A stretch of 64,000 bases of DNA from Winogradskyella ouciana (GTDB lineage: Bacteria > Bacteroidota > Bacteroidia > Flavobacteriales > Flavobacteriaceae): assembly GCF_009709615.1 (NCBI RefSeq), contig NZ_WJYA01000002.1, positions 248,001-312,000 on the forward strand, read 5' to 3'. Each line of letters begins with the position of its first letter. Position 1 is the stretch's first letter. Below, piece after piece: positions 27,614 to 37,344 of this stretch. Made by a program: the position numbers and the translations under genes. The notes beneath the pieces were generated by a model. The model searched no databases, was not told where the DNA came from, and saw nothing but the letters and a program-made list of their open reading frames with translations.

Positions 27614-30600
27614 ATGAATTACTTTTCCAAAAAACCTATTGGAGTTATAAGCTTTTTTATAAAACCCAAATCAAAACGATTAAAATTAACTTTTGTAATC
27701 TTTTTTTCTCTTTTGCTGTTTGGTTACCTGCCTTATTTTACTGGCTCAGGTTTATCATCAGCAAAAGCTATTGCGCCATACTCTAATGGAGTGTTTCCGC
27801 AAGCAATAGATACAGACTTAGATGCAACCTATAGAGTTGCATTTCCCAACCTTACGTTTTTCTACCCAATAACCTTTAGAATGGTCCCTAATCAAGACAA
27901 AATTGTATTAGGACAACTCAATGGTATCATATATTGGTTTGAGAATGATGAAAGTACAATGAACAAAAATCTGTTGCTCGATCTTTCTGCTGAAGTTGGT
28001 TTAGTGTCAGATGGTGGATTTTTAGGGTTGACCATACATCCAGATTTTGATGCGGCTGTAAATCCTCAAAACTATTTTTATATCTATTATGCAACTAAGA
28101 ATGGAAATGGTCAGGATTCCCCACCTTTTGGTGGATACACCAGTCAAGGTTGTTCTTACAGTGATAATGAATATGAAGGCAACTATTTAATTCTAGAACG
28201 ATTCGAAGTAAATCCTACTACGATGACTTTTGTCAATAACTCCAGAACCACACTATTAAAAAACAGAATGTATGGCACAACACACTATGGTGGCGGCATG
28301 GATTTTGGTGATGACGGATTCCTATATCTCACTACTGGTGATATGGCTTCATGGAAAAGATCCCAGGATATTATAAATAATCTCGCTGGTGGAGTTTTGA
28401 GACTAGATGTAGATAAAGACCCAACAAAAAGCCACCCACCAATAAGAACTAAGCCTAATGATGCTGGTTACCCTGGTGAAATAACTGGTGTTGAATATTG
28501 GATACCAAATACAAATCCTTTCTCTGATACTACACCTGGTTCTACAAGCAATATATATGGGCAACCTAATTTAACGACTTCAAACCCAAATGATGTTTAT
28601 GCACCTGGTGATTTCTTTGAAGAGTACTATAGTATTGGCCTAAGAAATCCTTTTAGGATGACAAAAGATAGTCAAACTGGTACTTTTTATATTGGCGATG
28701 TAGGTTTAAATAATCGTGAAGAAATAAATGTACTTGGTGTAAACTCAAATTTTGGATGGCCACTCTATGAAGGTGATATTACTGGGCCTGGCTGTTATTC
28801 AGACCTGTTCAATGGAATGGATCATCAAGGACCATTAGTTGATTTTGGTCATGATATAGTAAACTCAATAACTGGCGGATATGTTTACAGAGGAACTGGC
28901 ATCCCTGAATTATTTGGAAAATATATTTGTGCTGATTACGGAGGAGGTGATGAAATATTTTCTGTAGATGTAGGTTCTGGTGATTATGAGCAAATTGGAA
29001 CATTCTTACCCGAAGATATTATTTCTTTTGGTGAAGATGACGAAGGTGAACTTTTTATATTAAGACTAGGCTTTGCCACAAATATCTATAAACTTATTGA
29101 TGATGATTTAGATTATGGCCCACCGCCACAAACACTTTCGCAAACAGGTATTTTTTCTGATTTAGCAACACTAGATGTCATTGATGGTTATGTGCCTTAC
29201 GAACTCTATGAATCTTTCTGGTCTGACGGAGCTTTAAAAAAACGATGGATTGCTGTTCCTAATAATGACGGAATACATAGTGGGCCTAACGAACAAATCA
29301 AGTATTCTGAATATAGTGACTGGGAATTCCCACCAGGTACTGTAATAGTTAAGCATTTCGATTTACAAATAGATGATAACGATCCTTCAGTCACAAGGAA
29401 AATAGAAACAAGGGTGTCTGTTGTTGATGAAGTTGGTGAACTATACTTTTTAACTTACAATTGGAATGATGATGAAACCGAAGCTTATCTACAAGCCTCA
29501 AGTTTAGATGAGCCTGTTGACATTGCAACTACTACTGGAGGAACAAGAACACAAACTTGGCATTTTCCTTCAAACTCAGACTGTATAAATTGTCATAATC
29601 ATGCGAATAACGGTGTACTTGGTCTAAAATCAAGATACTTAAATACCGATTATACTTATGATGAAACCGGTCTTACCGCAAATCAATTGGTAACATTGAG
29701 TCATATAGGTGTTATTGATGAATCCATTGTAGATTCTGACACCCCAAATATTTTTACAAACAAATCCCTGCAAGATTCAAACGCTACTTTAGATGAGAAA
29801 GCAAGGTCCTATATGGACTTAAACTGTGCCTATTGCCATAGACGCGATAACAGTATTAGAACAAATTTCGATCTAAGATCTTTTAATAACCTCGAGTCTA
29901 CTGAGTTATTAACAAGTGGTATTTTAACGCCCTTAGGTATAGATCCTAACGAAGAAATAGTATTTCCTGGTGATGCCTCTAAATCTATATTACATCACAG
30001 AATGAATAGTGTAGATGTGGCTGTAATGATGCCACCAATATCAAAAACTATTATAGACCAACCAGCCGTAGATCTTATAGAGCAATGGATTAACCAGCTT
30101 GATGGAGACAGCATGGATACAGTTAATAATCCAAATCCGTTAATTAATTTAGCGCTACTGCCTTCTGCAGAGTTAAGTGGATATGTTGCTCCCGGTGAAG
30201 GCCGAGGCACACCGTTGGATATCCTTTACGATCCACTGGCTATGGAATACAAAGTTACCTCAAGTTTTGCTGAATATGGAATTCCATATAATGGGTCAGG
30301 TAATAATTTAGGAACAGTAGATGCTGAAAATGGATTTTATTGGCAGGTTGACTGGCCAGAGCCAAAATTTGTGAATTACATAACATTTGGCGGTTCTTAT
30401 ACAAATCAACCACAACCCTATACTATGTGGAGAGTAAGTTACTTGAGAGATGGTGATTGGATTACAATTGAAGAAGGTCAAGGAGGTTGGATAAATAATG
30501 ATACTGGTCAGAATTTCATCAACACAGCTATTTATGAATGGGGAGATGAAAACCAAATCCCAATATATGCTGAAGCAATACGGCTACAATTATATAGTGA

Positions 30601-32548
30601 TGGAATTCATGATTTATATCGTATTCACTTAAGAGGAAGAGGTGGCAGTACACAGTCAAGTGATGATGCAGACATAAACACAGAACCAAAAGCATCTTTG
30701 GTTCAATTTAAACCGTTTAATAACCCTACTTCAATAGATAATATAGTCGTTGGTCAACAAACACCTTGTGATGCCGCTGATAATTCATATTCACAAGAAT
30801 TAATCGTAACCTATACCAATCCACCGGCAACAGGGTCTTTAATTGTAAATGGTCAATCTTTTCCAATAACTGCAAGTCCACAGACTATAACATTGTCAGG
30901 GTTAGATTCTGATAGCAATGGTGTAGAGGTTACGGCAGAATTCACGGATGGTTATAACACACTTTATAGAAGTAATGGTGTATTGTTTACAGCTCCTGAT
31001 GATTGCAGTAATCTAATTGTAGGTGTTGATGAAAGTATGACTATCAATGGTGATTATACAGTCTCTTCAACAGGAAGCATTCAGATTTTAGAAGGTGGCA
31101 GTTTAACAGTTAATGGAAATTTAACTATCGACGGAGATGTGACTTTAAATTCTATATCTACCAAATATTCTAGTTTAATAGTTACAGGAACAACAACTGG
31201 AACTATCAATTATAAGAGATATATCAATGCCTTTAACGGATCCACAGGGAACGATTTAATATCGCCTCCATTGAAAAATGAAAACTTTGGTAATTTCGCT
31301 GCGGACAATCCAAATATTTTTGAAAATCCAAGCAATCCTGACCAAAAATTATATGGTCCATTTAATGAAGCAGCTGGTAATTATGAGATATATTCAGTTT
31401 CGGTCAATTCAAGTACAGATCTAACATCTGGTATTGGTTATAGAGCAGCAAGGGATAGTACTGAGGATGGAACTTATGGTAATACATTCACCTTTACCGG
31501 AGAAATAGAAACAGGAATTGTCAATGTGCCTATAACAGCATCTGGATCTTCATTTGACGGCTGGAATTTAGTTGGAAACCCATATCCTTCGTATATAGAT
31601 TTTGATACCTTCTTTGCACTTAATGGTGATGAATTGGATGTCGCTTCGTATAAAGCTATTTATGGATATGACGGTAATGCATCAGATGGTTGGACCATAT
31701 TAAATAATGCTACCACAGGTAATTTGATAGCTCCAGGACAAGGATTCTTTATAAAAAGTAAATCTGGCGGAGGCACAATAACTTTTACACCTGCAATGAG
31801 AACGTCTGGAAATACTGACGATTTTATACAAGGACGAGAGTCTTCATCCGCTCATCATGGTTATTTAAGGTTAACAGCAAATTTTAATACATCATCACAT
31901 TACAGTACAGATTTCTATTTTAATGACAATGCGTCCCTTGGGCTAGATCCAGGTTATGATGCGTCATTCTTTAATAATAGTGTACCTGCATTGTCAATTT
32001 ACTCTCATTTGGTTGAAGGAGATTCAGGTGTTGCTCTAGCAATACAGGCATTAGAAAGTAATGCAATAAATGATGTTACTATTCCACTTGGTTTAAACGC
32101 TAGTCAGGGACAGAATATAACCATTAATATTGGAGAAACTGATTTAGACCCTTCCATCAATGTATATTTAGAAGACACCGTTAATAACACCTATACTTTG
32201 TTAAATGACAGTAGTTATAGTTTCACTTCAGATACAGCTTTAAATGGTATTGGTAGGTTTTATCTAAGGTTTGAAGGAGACGCTTTAAATATTTATGAGA
32301 CTCCTTTAGATGCTCTAGAGATATTCACCAACCAAAGCAATAAGACCATTGTTATTGATGGTCAGTTAGAAACAAAGACAGGTTTTAGACTGTATGATAT
32401 TAATGGCCGTATGATATTAAATAACTCTTTAAATTCTGCAAGTACTAAGCAAGTGATTAATGTAGAACATCTAACAAGTGGAGTATATATTATTGAAATT
32501 ACATCAAATAAAAACAGAAAAAGAGTACAGAAACTGGTTGTTAACTAA
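27614..32548 (+). CDS. T9SS-exported PQQ-type sugar dehydrogenase with cytochrome c region
   Basis: A 1644-residue exported protein with an N-terminal signal or anchor (hydrophobic at about 25-42). Residues about 60-495 are a glucose/sorbosone dehydrogenase-like beta-propeller (GGFLGLTIHPDF, THYGGGMDFGDDGFLYLTTGD, GLRNPFRM, IGDVGLNNREEINV, NFGWPLYEG), the soluble PQQ glucose dehydrogenase family. Residues about 510-850 carry two haem-type motifs, CINCH (near 656) and CAYCH (near 738), and a possible Met ligand in VMMPPI. Then a discoidin-like module (NLALLP, about 838-1015), a YSQ module (about 1040-1135), the shared beta-rich region and a type A sorting domain (LYDINGRMI, LTSGVYIIEI). It could oxidise sugars at the surface and pass electrons to its own haem domain. 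Confidence 0.85.
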   Translation: MNYFSKKPIGVISFFIKPKSKRLKLTFVIFFSLLLFGYLPYFTGSGLSSAKAIAPYSNGVFPQAIDTDLDATYRVAFPNLTFFYPITFRMVPNQDKIVLGQLNGIIYWFENDESTMNKNLLLDLSAEVGLVSDGGFLGLTIHPDFDAAVNPQNYFYIYYATKNGNGQDSPPFGGYTSQGCSYSDNEYEGNYLILERFEVNPTTMTFVNNSRTTLLKNRMYGTTHYGGGMDFGDDGFLYLTTGDMASWKRSQDIINNLAGGVLRLDVDKDPTKSHPPIRTKPNDAGYPGEITGVEYWIPNTNPFSDTTPGSTSNIYGQPNLTTSNPNDVYAPGDFFEEYYSIGLRNPFRMTKDSQTGTFYIGDVGLNNREEINVLGVNSNFGWPLYEGDITGPGCYSDLFNGMDHQGPLVDFGHDIVNSITGGYVYRGTGIPELFGKYICADYGGGDEIFSVDVGSGDYEQIGTFLPEDIISFGEDDEGELFILRLGFATNIYKLIDDDLDYGPPPQTLSQTGIFSDLATLDVIDGYVPYELYESFWSDGALKKRWIAVPNNDGIHSGPNEQIKYSEYSDWEFPPGTVIVKHFDLQIDDNDPSVTRKIETRVSVVDEVGELYFLTYNWNDDETEAYLQASSLDEPVDIATTTGGTRTQTWHFPSNSDCINCHNHANNGVLGLKSRYLNTDYTYDETGLTANQLVTLSHIGVIDESIVDSDTPNIFTNKSLQDSNATLDEKARSYMDLNCAYCHRRDNSIRTNFDLRSFNNLESTELLTSGILTPLGIDPNEEIVFPGDASKSILHHRMNSVDVAVMMPPISKTIIDQPAVDLIEQWINQLDGDSMDTVNNPNPLINLALLPSAELSGYVAPGEGRGTPLDILYDPLAMEYKVTSSFAEYGIPYNGSGNNLGTVDAENGFYWQVDWPEPKFVNYITFGGSYTNQPQPYTMWRVSYLRDGDWITIEEGQGGWINNDTGQNFINTAIYEWGDENQIPIYAEAIRLQLYSDGIHDLYRIHLRGRGGSTQSSDDADINTEPKASLVQFKPFNNPTSIDNIVVGQQTPCDAADNSYSQELIVTYTNPPATGSLIVNGQSFPITASPQTITLSGLDSDSNGVEVTAEFTDGYNTLYRSNGVLFTAPDDCSNLIVGVDESMTINGDYTVSSTGSIQILEGGSLTVNGNLTIDGDVTLNSISTKYSSLIVTGTTTGTINYKRYINAFNGSTGNDLISPPLKNENFGNFAADNPNIFENPSNPDQKLYGPFNEAAGNYEIYSVSVNSSTDLTSGIGYRAARDSTEDGTYGNTFTFTGEIETGIVNVPITASGSSFDGWNLVGNPYPSYIDFDTFFALNGDELDVASYKAIYGYDGNASDGWTILNNATTGNLIAPGQGFFIKSKSGGGTITFTPAMRTSGNTDDFIQGRESSSAHHGYLRLTANFNTSSHYSTDFYFNDNASLGLDPGYDASFFNNSVPALSIYSHLVEGDSGVALAIQALESNAINDVTIPLGLNASQGQNITINIGETDLDPSINVYLEDTVNNTYTLLNDSSYSFTSDTALNGIGRFYLRFEGDALNIYETPLDALEIFTNQSNKTIVIDGQLETKTGFRLYDINGRMILNNSLNSASTKQVINVEHLTSGVYIIEITSNKNRKRVQKLVVN

Positions 32549-32570
32549 TGTAATAGAATATTTTAATTTC

Positions 32571-32600
32571 AAAAAGCACGACACTATAGTCGTGCTTTTC
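32571..32600 (+). terminator. Rho-independent terminator
   Basis: AAAAGCACGACACTATAGTCGTGCTTTT is one hairpin (AAAAGCACGAC with GTCGTGCTTTT), about 25 nt after the dehydrogenase stop. Confidence 0.88.
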
Positions 32601-32674
32601 TATTTGGTATCATTTTAGATTCATATAAGTTAATCATCTTTTGAAATAAGCTAAAAGCATTTTATTTAAATATT

Positions 32675-32682
32675 TAAATTTG
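32675..32682 (+). promoter_or_regulatory. Promoter -7 element for the HPF operon
   Basis: TAAATTTG matches TAnnTTTG, 22 nt before ATG 32705. No good -33 box is seen at the expected distance, so only half of the promoter is supported. Confidence 0.45.
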
Positions 32683-32704
32683 AGTAAACCTCAAAAAAGA
32701 TAAG

Positions 32705-33007
32705 ATGGAAATTATATATGAATATCATGATGTAGAGTCTAGTGATAGATTAGAAGCATTTACAAAGGAAAAATTGGACGTCATTAAAGAACGTTATGAT
32801 TTTGTCATTAGAGCAGATGTGTTTTTTAGAACAGAGAACACAAGCAGTGATGAAACCGGAAAAAAATGCAGTATAAGGCTAAGCGCACCAGGTCCTCGCC
32901 TATTCGCAGAATCATCTCATGACAATTTTACTGATGCCATATCAGAAACTGTAGATGAACTCATTAGACAGTTGAAAAAAAGAAAAGAAAAAATGAAAAC
33001 CTATTAA
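32705..33007 (+). CDS. hpf: Ribosome hibernation-promoting factor, short form
   Basis: A 100-residue protein of the HPF/RaiA (YfiA) family, which binds in the 30S decoding channel and silences ribosomes in stationary phase or stress. The family beta-alpha-beta-beta-beta-alpha pattern is visible: a first strand (EIIYEYHDVES), helix (SDRLEAFTKEKLDVIKERY), a strand with FVIRADVFFRTEN, CSIRLSAPGPRLFAESS and a final helix rich in Lys (DELIRQLKKRKEKM). The length fits short HPF, without the long C-terminal dimerisation domain. It starts an operon; the next gene begins 3 nt after the stop. Confidence 0.85.
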   Translation: MEIIYEYHDVESSDRLEAFTKEKLDVIKERYDFVIRADVFFRTENTSSDETGKKCSIRLSAPGPRLFAESSHDNFTDAISETVDELIRQLKKRKEKMKTY

Positions 33008-33010
33008 ATT

Positions 33011-33457
33011 ATGGGAGTGATAAGTAGAGATAAAAATCAAATTAATTGCATTTATGCTAGTGTATCTGACTTTGGTAAACAAATACCAGGTTATCTAAAG
33101 TCTAGCGATAAAGACATACTTCTTAAGGATATTTCTAAAACAATGCCAAGCACTACACAATGGCACGAATTGATAGAGAATGCCAGTATTGATGCAAAAG
33201 ATATTGTAGATTTTTCGCAAGTTGAAAATATATCAGAACAGTCGGATCTAGATCAATCTGGCTACGTTAATGTTATAGAAAACAATCCAAAAGCACTTAG
33301 TGGTGCCTTTATAGTTAATGGAGACAAAACCAGTTACATGAAAACCGTAACAGAAGTCCTAAAATATTTTGATGTAGATAGTGCAGGATTGGAAAAAACC
33401 TTCCATACAGAAGATCCTACAATTAGTAAAACAACAGATGACGATAAATTCGTTTGA
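33011..33457 (+). CDS. ArsC-like thioredoxin-fold protein lacking the catalytic Cys
   Basis: A 148-residue protein that follows the arsenate reductase (ArsC/Spx/MgsR) fold as seen in flavobacterial homologues: an N-terminal strand and helix (INCIYASVSDFGKQIPGYLK), a SKTMPSTTQWHEL segment, a NNPKALSGAFIVNGDK strand and an end with VLKYFDVDSAGLEKTF. Active ArsC has Cys at the start of the first helix (pattern C-x-x-S-R/K). Here that place reads ASVSDFGK with no Cys, though a Cys lies in the strand before it. Arsenate reduction is therefore unlikely. Tight coupling to HPF hints at a stress or stationary-phase role. Confidence 0.65.
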   Translation: MGVISRDKNQINCIYASVSDFGKQIPGYLKSSDKDILLKDISKTMPSTTQWHELIENASIDAKDIVDFSQVENISEQSDLDQSGYVNVIENNPKALSGAFIVNGDKTSYMKTVTEVLKYFDVDSAGLEKTFHTEDPTISKTTDDDKFV

Positions 33458-33480
33458 TTTAATATTATATTTAGCGCATA

Positions 33481-34290
33481 ATGAAACAAGAAACATTATT
33501 GCGTTATCAAGGATTTAGCAAGACTCCTCTCCTTTGGAAAGAGTCTTTTCTTTTTCCATATAAGCAACTACACTTTAACTTAGAGCGTACCACTATTGGA
33601 GAATCTCTATTTAAAGAAAATATACGTTTAGGAAAACTAGTTGAGGAATTTACTTTTGACCAGTTAAAACAGCATCCTAATGTCAATTGGATTGCCGAGA
33701 ACATTCAAATACAAAACGGTAAGGCAACTACTGGAGAAATAGACGCCTTATTTCATTTTAACAACCAACCCATACATTTAGAAATTGCCTATAAATTTTA
33801 TCTCTATGATACATTGGGTGATTATGATAAACCGGTCTCCTATTGGATTGGTCCAAACCGAAAAGATTCACTAGTTTATAAATTGAACAAGTTAGAGAAT
33901 AAACAATTTCCATTGCTCTATAACCCAAATACAAAAGCTTATATAGAGGATTATGGGCTTAAGGTTGATGACCTTAATCAACTAATCTATTTTAAAGCCC
34001 AGCTCTTTTTACCATACAATAAAAGAAGCATTCCTATAAAACCACTGAATACTAATTGCGTTAATGGATATTATTTTCCATACAACACATTAAGAAGTTT
34101 TTCAAGATTAACATTTTATATTCCTGAAAAGTTGGATTGGTTAGTTGTTCCTCATATCGATGTGGATTGGGTGAATTACGAACAAGCTCAAATAGAAATT
34201 GAACAACACATCAACCAAAAGCGTTCTCCGATGGTTTGGATACGACATAACAAAGATGAAATCCATAAATGTTTTATAACTTGGTGGTAG
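33481..34290 (+). CDS. DUF1853 family protein
   Basis: A 269-residue protein with the DUF1853 signature: an N-terminal KLVEEF segment, NIQIQNGKATTGEIDALFHF near residues 76-95, then HLEIAYKFYLY. Aravind-type analyses place DUF1853 near PD-(D/E)XK nuclease-like folds; here Asp in GEID and Glu and Lys in EIAYK could be the corresponding residues, which is inference. It is soluble, with no signal peptide. It starts 23 nt after the ArsC-like gene and overlaps the pseudouridine synthase gene, so it belongs to the same transcription unit. Function unknown. Confidence 0.75.
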   Translation: MKQETLLRYQGFSKTPLLWKESFLFPYKQLHFNLERTTIGESLFKENIRLGKLVEEFTFDQLKQHPNVNWIAENIQIQNGKATTGEIDALFHFNNQPIHLEIAYKFYLYDTLGDYDKPVSYWIGPNRKDSLVYKLNKLENKQFPLLYNPNTKAYIEDYGLKVDDLNQLIYFKAQLFLPYNKRSIPIKPLNTNCVNGYYFPYNTLRSFSRLTFYIPEKLDWLVVPHIDVDWVNYEQAQIEIEQHINQKRSPMVWIRHNKDEIHKCFITWW

Positions 34291-34850
34291 TGAAACATAG
34301 TTGCTTCAAAATATATAAACCTTATGGCTATTTAAGCCAATTTGTAAACAATCAGAACAAAAGAAGAAATAAAAAGCTACTGAACGAACTGTATGAGTTT
34401 CCCGAAGGTATTATGGCTGTTGGCAGATTAGACGAAAAATCGGAAGGCTTATTGCTGCTTACCACAGATGGTAAATTCAGCAACCATATCACAAGCTCTA
34501 AAATTGAAAAAGAATACCACGTTCTGGTTGATGGTGTAATCACTCAAAACACTATTGACAAGTTGACAAAAGGTTTAGAAATTTCAGTGAATGGAAAACC
34601 GTACCTCACAAAAAATTGCAAAGCCAAATTATTGAATGACACCTCACATATCGTTGAGCGCTTTGTTAGAGACAGTAAACATGGACCTACATCTTGGTTG
34701 AGTATTACGTTGACAGAAGGAAAGTTTAGACAAGTCAGAAAAATGACTGCAAAACTGGGATACCCTACGCTGCGTTTGGTACGAGTACGTATTGGTGATT
34801 ATAAATTAGAGACTATGAAACCAGCCGAAGTTATAGAAATTAGTTGTTAG
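34269..34850 (+). CDS. RsuA/RluE-family pseudouridine synthase
   Basis: A 193-residue enzyme with the RsuA/RluB/E/F family core: IYKPYGYLSQF near residue 15, the catalytic motif GRLDEKSEGLLLLT (catalytic Asp near residue 55), then KEYHVLVDG and GKFRQVRKM. It converts specific uridines in rRNA (RluE acts on 23S rRNA) to pseudouridine. The KPYG-x-LSQF start and lack of an S4 domain favour the RluE-type group. ATG 34269 overlaps the DUF1853 gene by 22 nt; a GTG at 34290, overlapping its TAG stop, is an alternative and would give a start closer to that usual for the family. Its end overlaps the convergent 34840 gene by 11 nt. Confidence 0.85.
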   Translation: MFYNLVVVKHSCFKIYKPYGYLSQFVNNQNKRRNKKLLNELYEFPEGIMAVGRLDEKSEGLLLLTTDGKFSNHITSSKIEKEYHVLVDGVITQNTIDKLTKGLEISVNGKPYLTKNCKAKLLNDTSHIVERFVRDSKHGPTSWLSITLTEGKFRQVRKMTAKLGYPTLRLVRVRIGDYKLETMKPAEVIEISC

Positions 34851-35640
34851 ACGCTTGGTCTCCACTACTCTTGTCCTCTTCAGAAGTTTTTTCTTCAATA
34901 GTTACTTTTTCGTTGTGAAAAACTATAATGGCCTTAACGCCTGTGAGTAAGTTCCATTCTTTAGAAGAAATAACTTTTCCTTTATCATCATAAACAATAA
35001 ATTCAGCAGTGTTAGGACCAGATTCTCCTTGGTTTAAAGCTTCAATTTCAATGGTATTTTTACCTTCTGACAAATTAACCTCTACACGTCTATAATCACT
35101 TCTTAGCAATAAATTATTTTGAACAATGTAGCCATTAATATATATTCTTACACGGTCACCATCAGGATATTCGTGATCTCTACAAACAATATTCACAAAT
35201 TTGGTATCTACGCGGTGCTCACCAAGAAACTGATCAGACATAGTTTTTATGACGCCACCCTTTTCTAAGTCCTTACTCCAGCGCTTTTCAAAAATCTCAC
35301 CTGGATCCTTAAGACCATCTTGTTCGGTCATTGAAAACGGTTTTTCAGATTCCTTAAAAATGAATTTCTTTTTTTCTTCAGACTCACCACTAGACTTGTC
35401 TTCTTCCTTATCGAGCTTTGGAGCTACCTTTATCTTAACTGGTATGGAATCTTTCTTTATCTTAGAAGGTTCAGCCGGAATACGAATAGATTTGTTTTCC
35501 TTGTCCTTAACTTCTTTTGCCTTTTCCTTTTCTTGAGAAAAAGACATACTGCCGCATAATATGCAGAAAAAGAGTAATATGAGTTTAATAGGTCTCACTT
35601 GTATATTAGACGAGTTTATGTTTGTAAACTTGTGGTACAA
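34840..35640 (-). CDS. Secreted protein with charged linker and beta-rich domain
   Basis: A 266-residue protein. A hydrophobic stretch at about residues 17-34 (PIKLILLFFCILCGSMSFSQ) is a signal peptide after a longer N-region. Residues 36-95 are Lys/Glu-rich and probably disordered. The C-terminal half (about 140-245) is beta-rich, with RVRIYINGYIVQNN, LSEGKNTIEIEALNQGESGPNTAEFIVYD, a pattern like an Ig or carbohydrate-binding sandwich. I do not recognise a named family. It ends inside the convergent pseudouridine synthase gene by 11 nt. Function unknown. Confidence 0.65.
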   Translation of the reverse strand: MYHKFTNINSSNIQVRPIKLILLFFCILCGSMSFSQEKEKAKEVKDKENKSIRIPAEPSKIKKDSIPVKIKVAPKLDKEEDKSSGESEEKKKFIFKESEKPFSMTEQDGLKDPGEIFEKRWSKDLEKGGVIKTMSDQFLGEHRVDTKFVNIVCRDHEYPDGDRVRIYINGYIVQNNLLLRSDYRRVEVNLSEGKNTIEIEALNQGESGPNTAEFIVYDDKGKVISSKEWNLLTGVKAIIVFHNEKVTIEEKTSEEDKSSGDQASNN

Positions 35641-35696
35641 AAACCATACCTACTTCAAAATAAACGTATAAAACTGTAATTCCTTACAAAAAAACG

Positions 35697-37205
35697 TTAA
35701 AACTTACCGTTGAAACTTATACGGAGTTTACGGTTATACTCCTCAAACAACCAATCTTTATAATTCTGAGTACTGTTCATTATACAGTAACAGTATTGCT
35801 TTATACGGTATGCTATTTCATCCTGAAGATGTTTGGTTAAATCTCGAGCATCAAAGACATCTTCACTATTTTCAATACAGATTTTTGAGTGCTGCTCAAT
35901 AGAGCGTTCTATAACCGTAAAGGACTTTTTACCAGAACCTATGACCTCTTTATATTCAGCTTTCACATCAAAATCTAGGGATTCTGAGTTTTTAAACTTC
36001 TCTTTTAGACTGTCTGGCATTACGTAAACAAAATCACGCTCTAAGTCTTCATCATCAACAATATTCTCTAAATATAAATCAGGATATTTAAAAATATGTT
36101 TCCAATCCACGGGTTGGCTCCAAGGTCCAAAACGAGCTATGTTATTTCCTAAATCTATAACCTGAAACGTCGTTCTATCCTTATAAATTCTACTTCCACG
36201 ACCAATCATCTGAAAATACAAGGTCAATGAACGTGTCGCTCTATTTAGGATAATGGACTCAACAGAAGGCTCATCAAAACCTGTGGTTAAAATACTAACG
36301 GAAGTCAACACAGCATCAGGTGTATGCTTAAACCATTTTAAAATATCTTTTCGCTCTTGCTTACCAGCTGTGTTATCTAAATGGCGAACATTATATCCCG
36401 CTTTTTTAAACGTGTAGTAAACTTCCTTAGAAGTGTAAATACCATTGTTAAAGATTAAGGTTTTCTTTCCTTTGGCCAATTCCTCATAAGCCGCAAGTAG
36501 TTTGGTCTGCATTAAACTATTGGTGTATAATGCCTCCGAAGATTTTACGGTATAATCACCATTAATGCCAATCTTTAATGTGGTTAAGCCCACATCGTAA
36601 TGATAAACATCTGCATTCGCCAAAAACCCGTTTTTTATTAATGTAGAAATATCGTCACCAACAATTAGCTTATCGTAATTGTCTTTCATTGGTAACTTTA
36701 TATTACTACTCAGAGGTGTAGCTGTAACTCCAAGAATAAAACAGTTTTCAAAGAACTTAAATAGTTTTCTGAATGAATTGTAATGGGCTTCATCAATAAT
36801 AACTAAACCTACATTCTTTAATTCAAAATCCTTGTCTGAAAGTCGATTGTTTAAGGTCTCGACCATGGCGACGAAGCATTGGTACTCGTCTTGGTCTGGT
36901 AAGGTCTTAACCTTGCTGTTAATCACTTTATTCTTAACCTTGAAACCAGAAAGCACATTAGAAGTTTGTTTGCACAGTTCAATTCTATGGGTAAGAATGA
37001 CCACCTTCTTTTTATGCGTCTCTATATAACGTCTAACGATTTCAGAAAAAATAACCGTCTTACCACCACCAGTTGGTAATTGGTAGAGTAGATTAAAATC
37101 ATCAGACTCTTCTTCCATCACATCAAAAATGCGATTCAGGTCTTTGATTTGGTAATCGTACAGTCTCTTTTCTGTTATAGTTTCGTTTATCGTTTCTGTT
37201 GACAT
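35697..37205 (-). CDS. DEAD/DEAH-box SF2 helicase
   Basis: A 502-residue superfamily 2 helicase. I use ATG 37205, which starts MSTETINETITEKRLYDYQ just before the Q-like motif; the reading from 37289 adds 28 residues with no family support. Motif I is PTGGGKT (44-50), Ia is LTHRIELCKQ, motif II is DEAH (138-141), motif III is TATP, and motif VI is QMIGRGSR (near 350). The layout resembles restriction-type or UvrB/RadD-like DNA translocases, so it is likely a DNA helicase. The last 100 residues are a family-specific tail. It stands alone, with no nuclease or methylase gene nearby. Confidence 0.85.
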   Translation of the reverse strand: MSTETINETITEKRLYDYQIKDLNRIFDVMEEESDDFNLLYQLPTGGGKTVIFSEIVRRYIETHKKKVVILTHRIELCKQTSNVLSGFKVKNKVINSKVKTLPDQDEYQCFVAMVETLNNRLSDKDFELKNVGLVIIDEAHYNSFRKLFKFFENCFILGVTATPLSSNIKLPMKDNYDKLIVGDDISTLIKNGFLANADVYHYDVGLTTLKIGINGDYTVKSSEALYTNSLMQTKLLAAYEELAKGKKTLIFNNGIYTSKEVYYTFKKAGYNVRHLDNTAGKQERKDILKWFKHTPDAVLTSVSILTTGFDEPSVESIILNRATRSLTLYFQMIGRGSRIYKDRTTFQVIDLGNNIARFGPWSQPVDWKHIFKYPDLYLENIVDDEDLERDFVYVMPDSLKEKFKNSESLDFDVKAEYKEVIGSGKKSFTVIERSIEQHSKICIENSEDVFDARDLTKHLQDEIAYRIKQYCYCIMNSTQNYKDWLFEEYNRKLRISFNGKF

Positions 37206-37344
37206 AAAAATATCTCCCTCCAAGGTTAATTTTGCAAAAATAGCATATTGTAAGGGTTTTTGGAATGAATTGTTAATAACCTTTAACAAGATTGGTACTG
37301 TTATTGTGCTTAAGAAAACATTAACATTTTAAATATTTTATATT

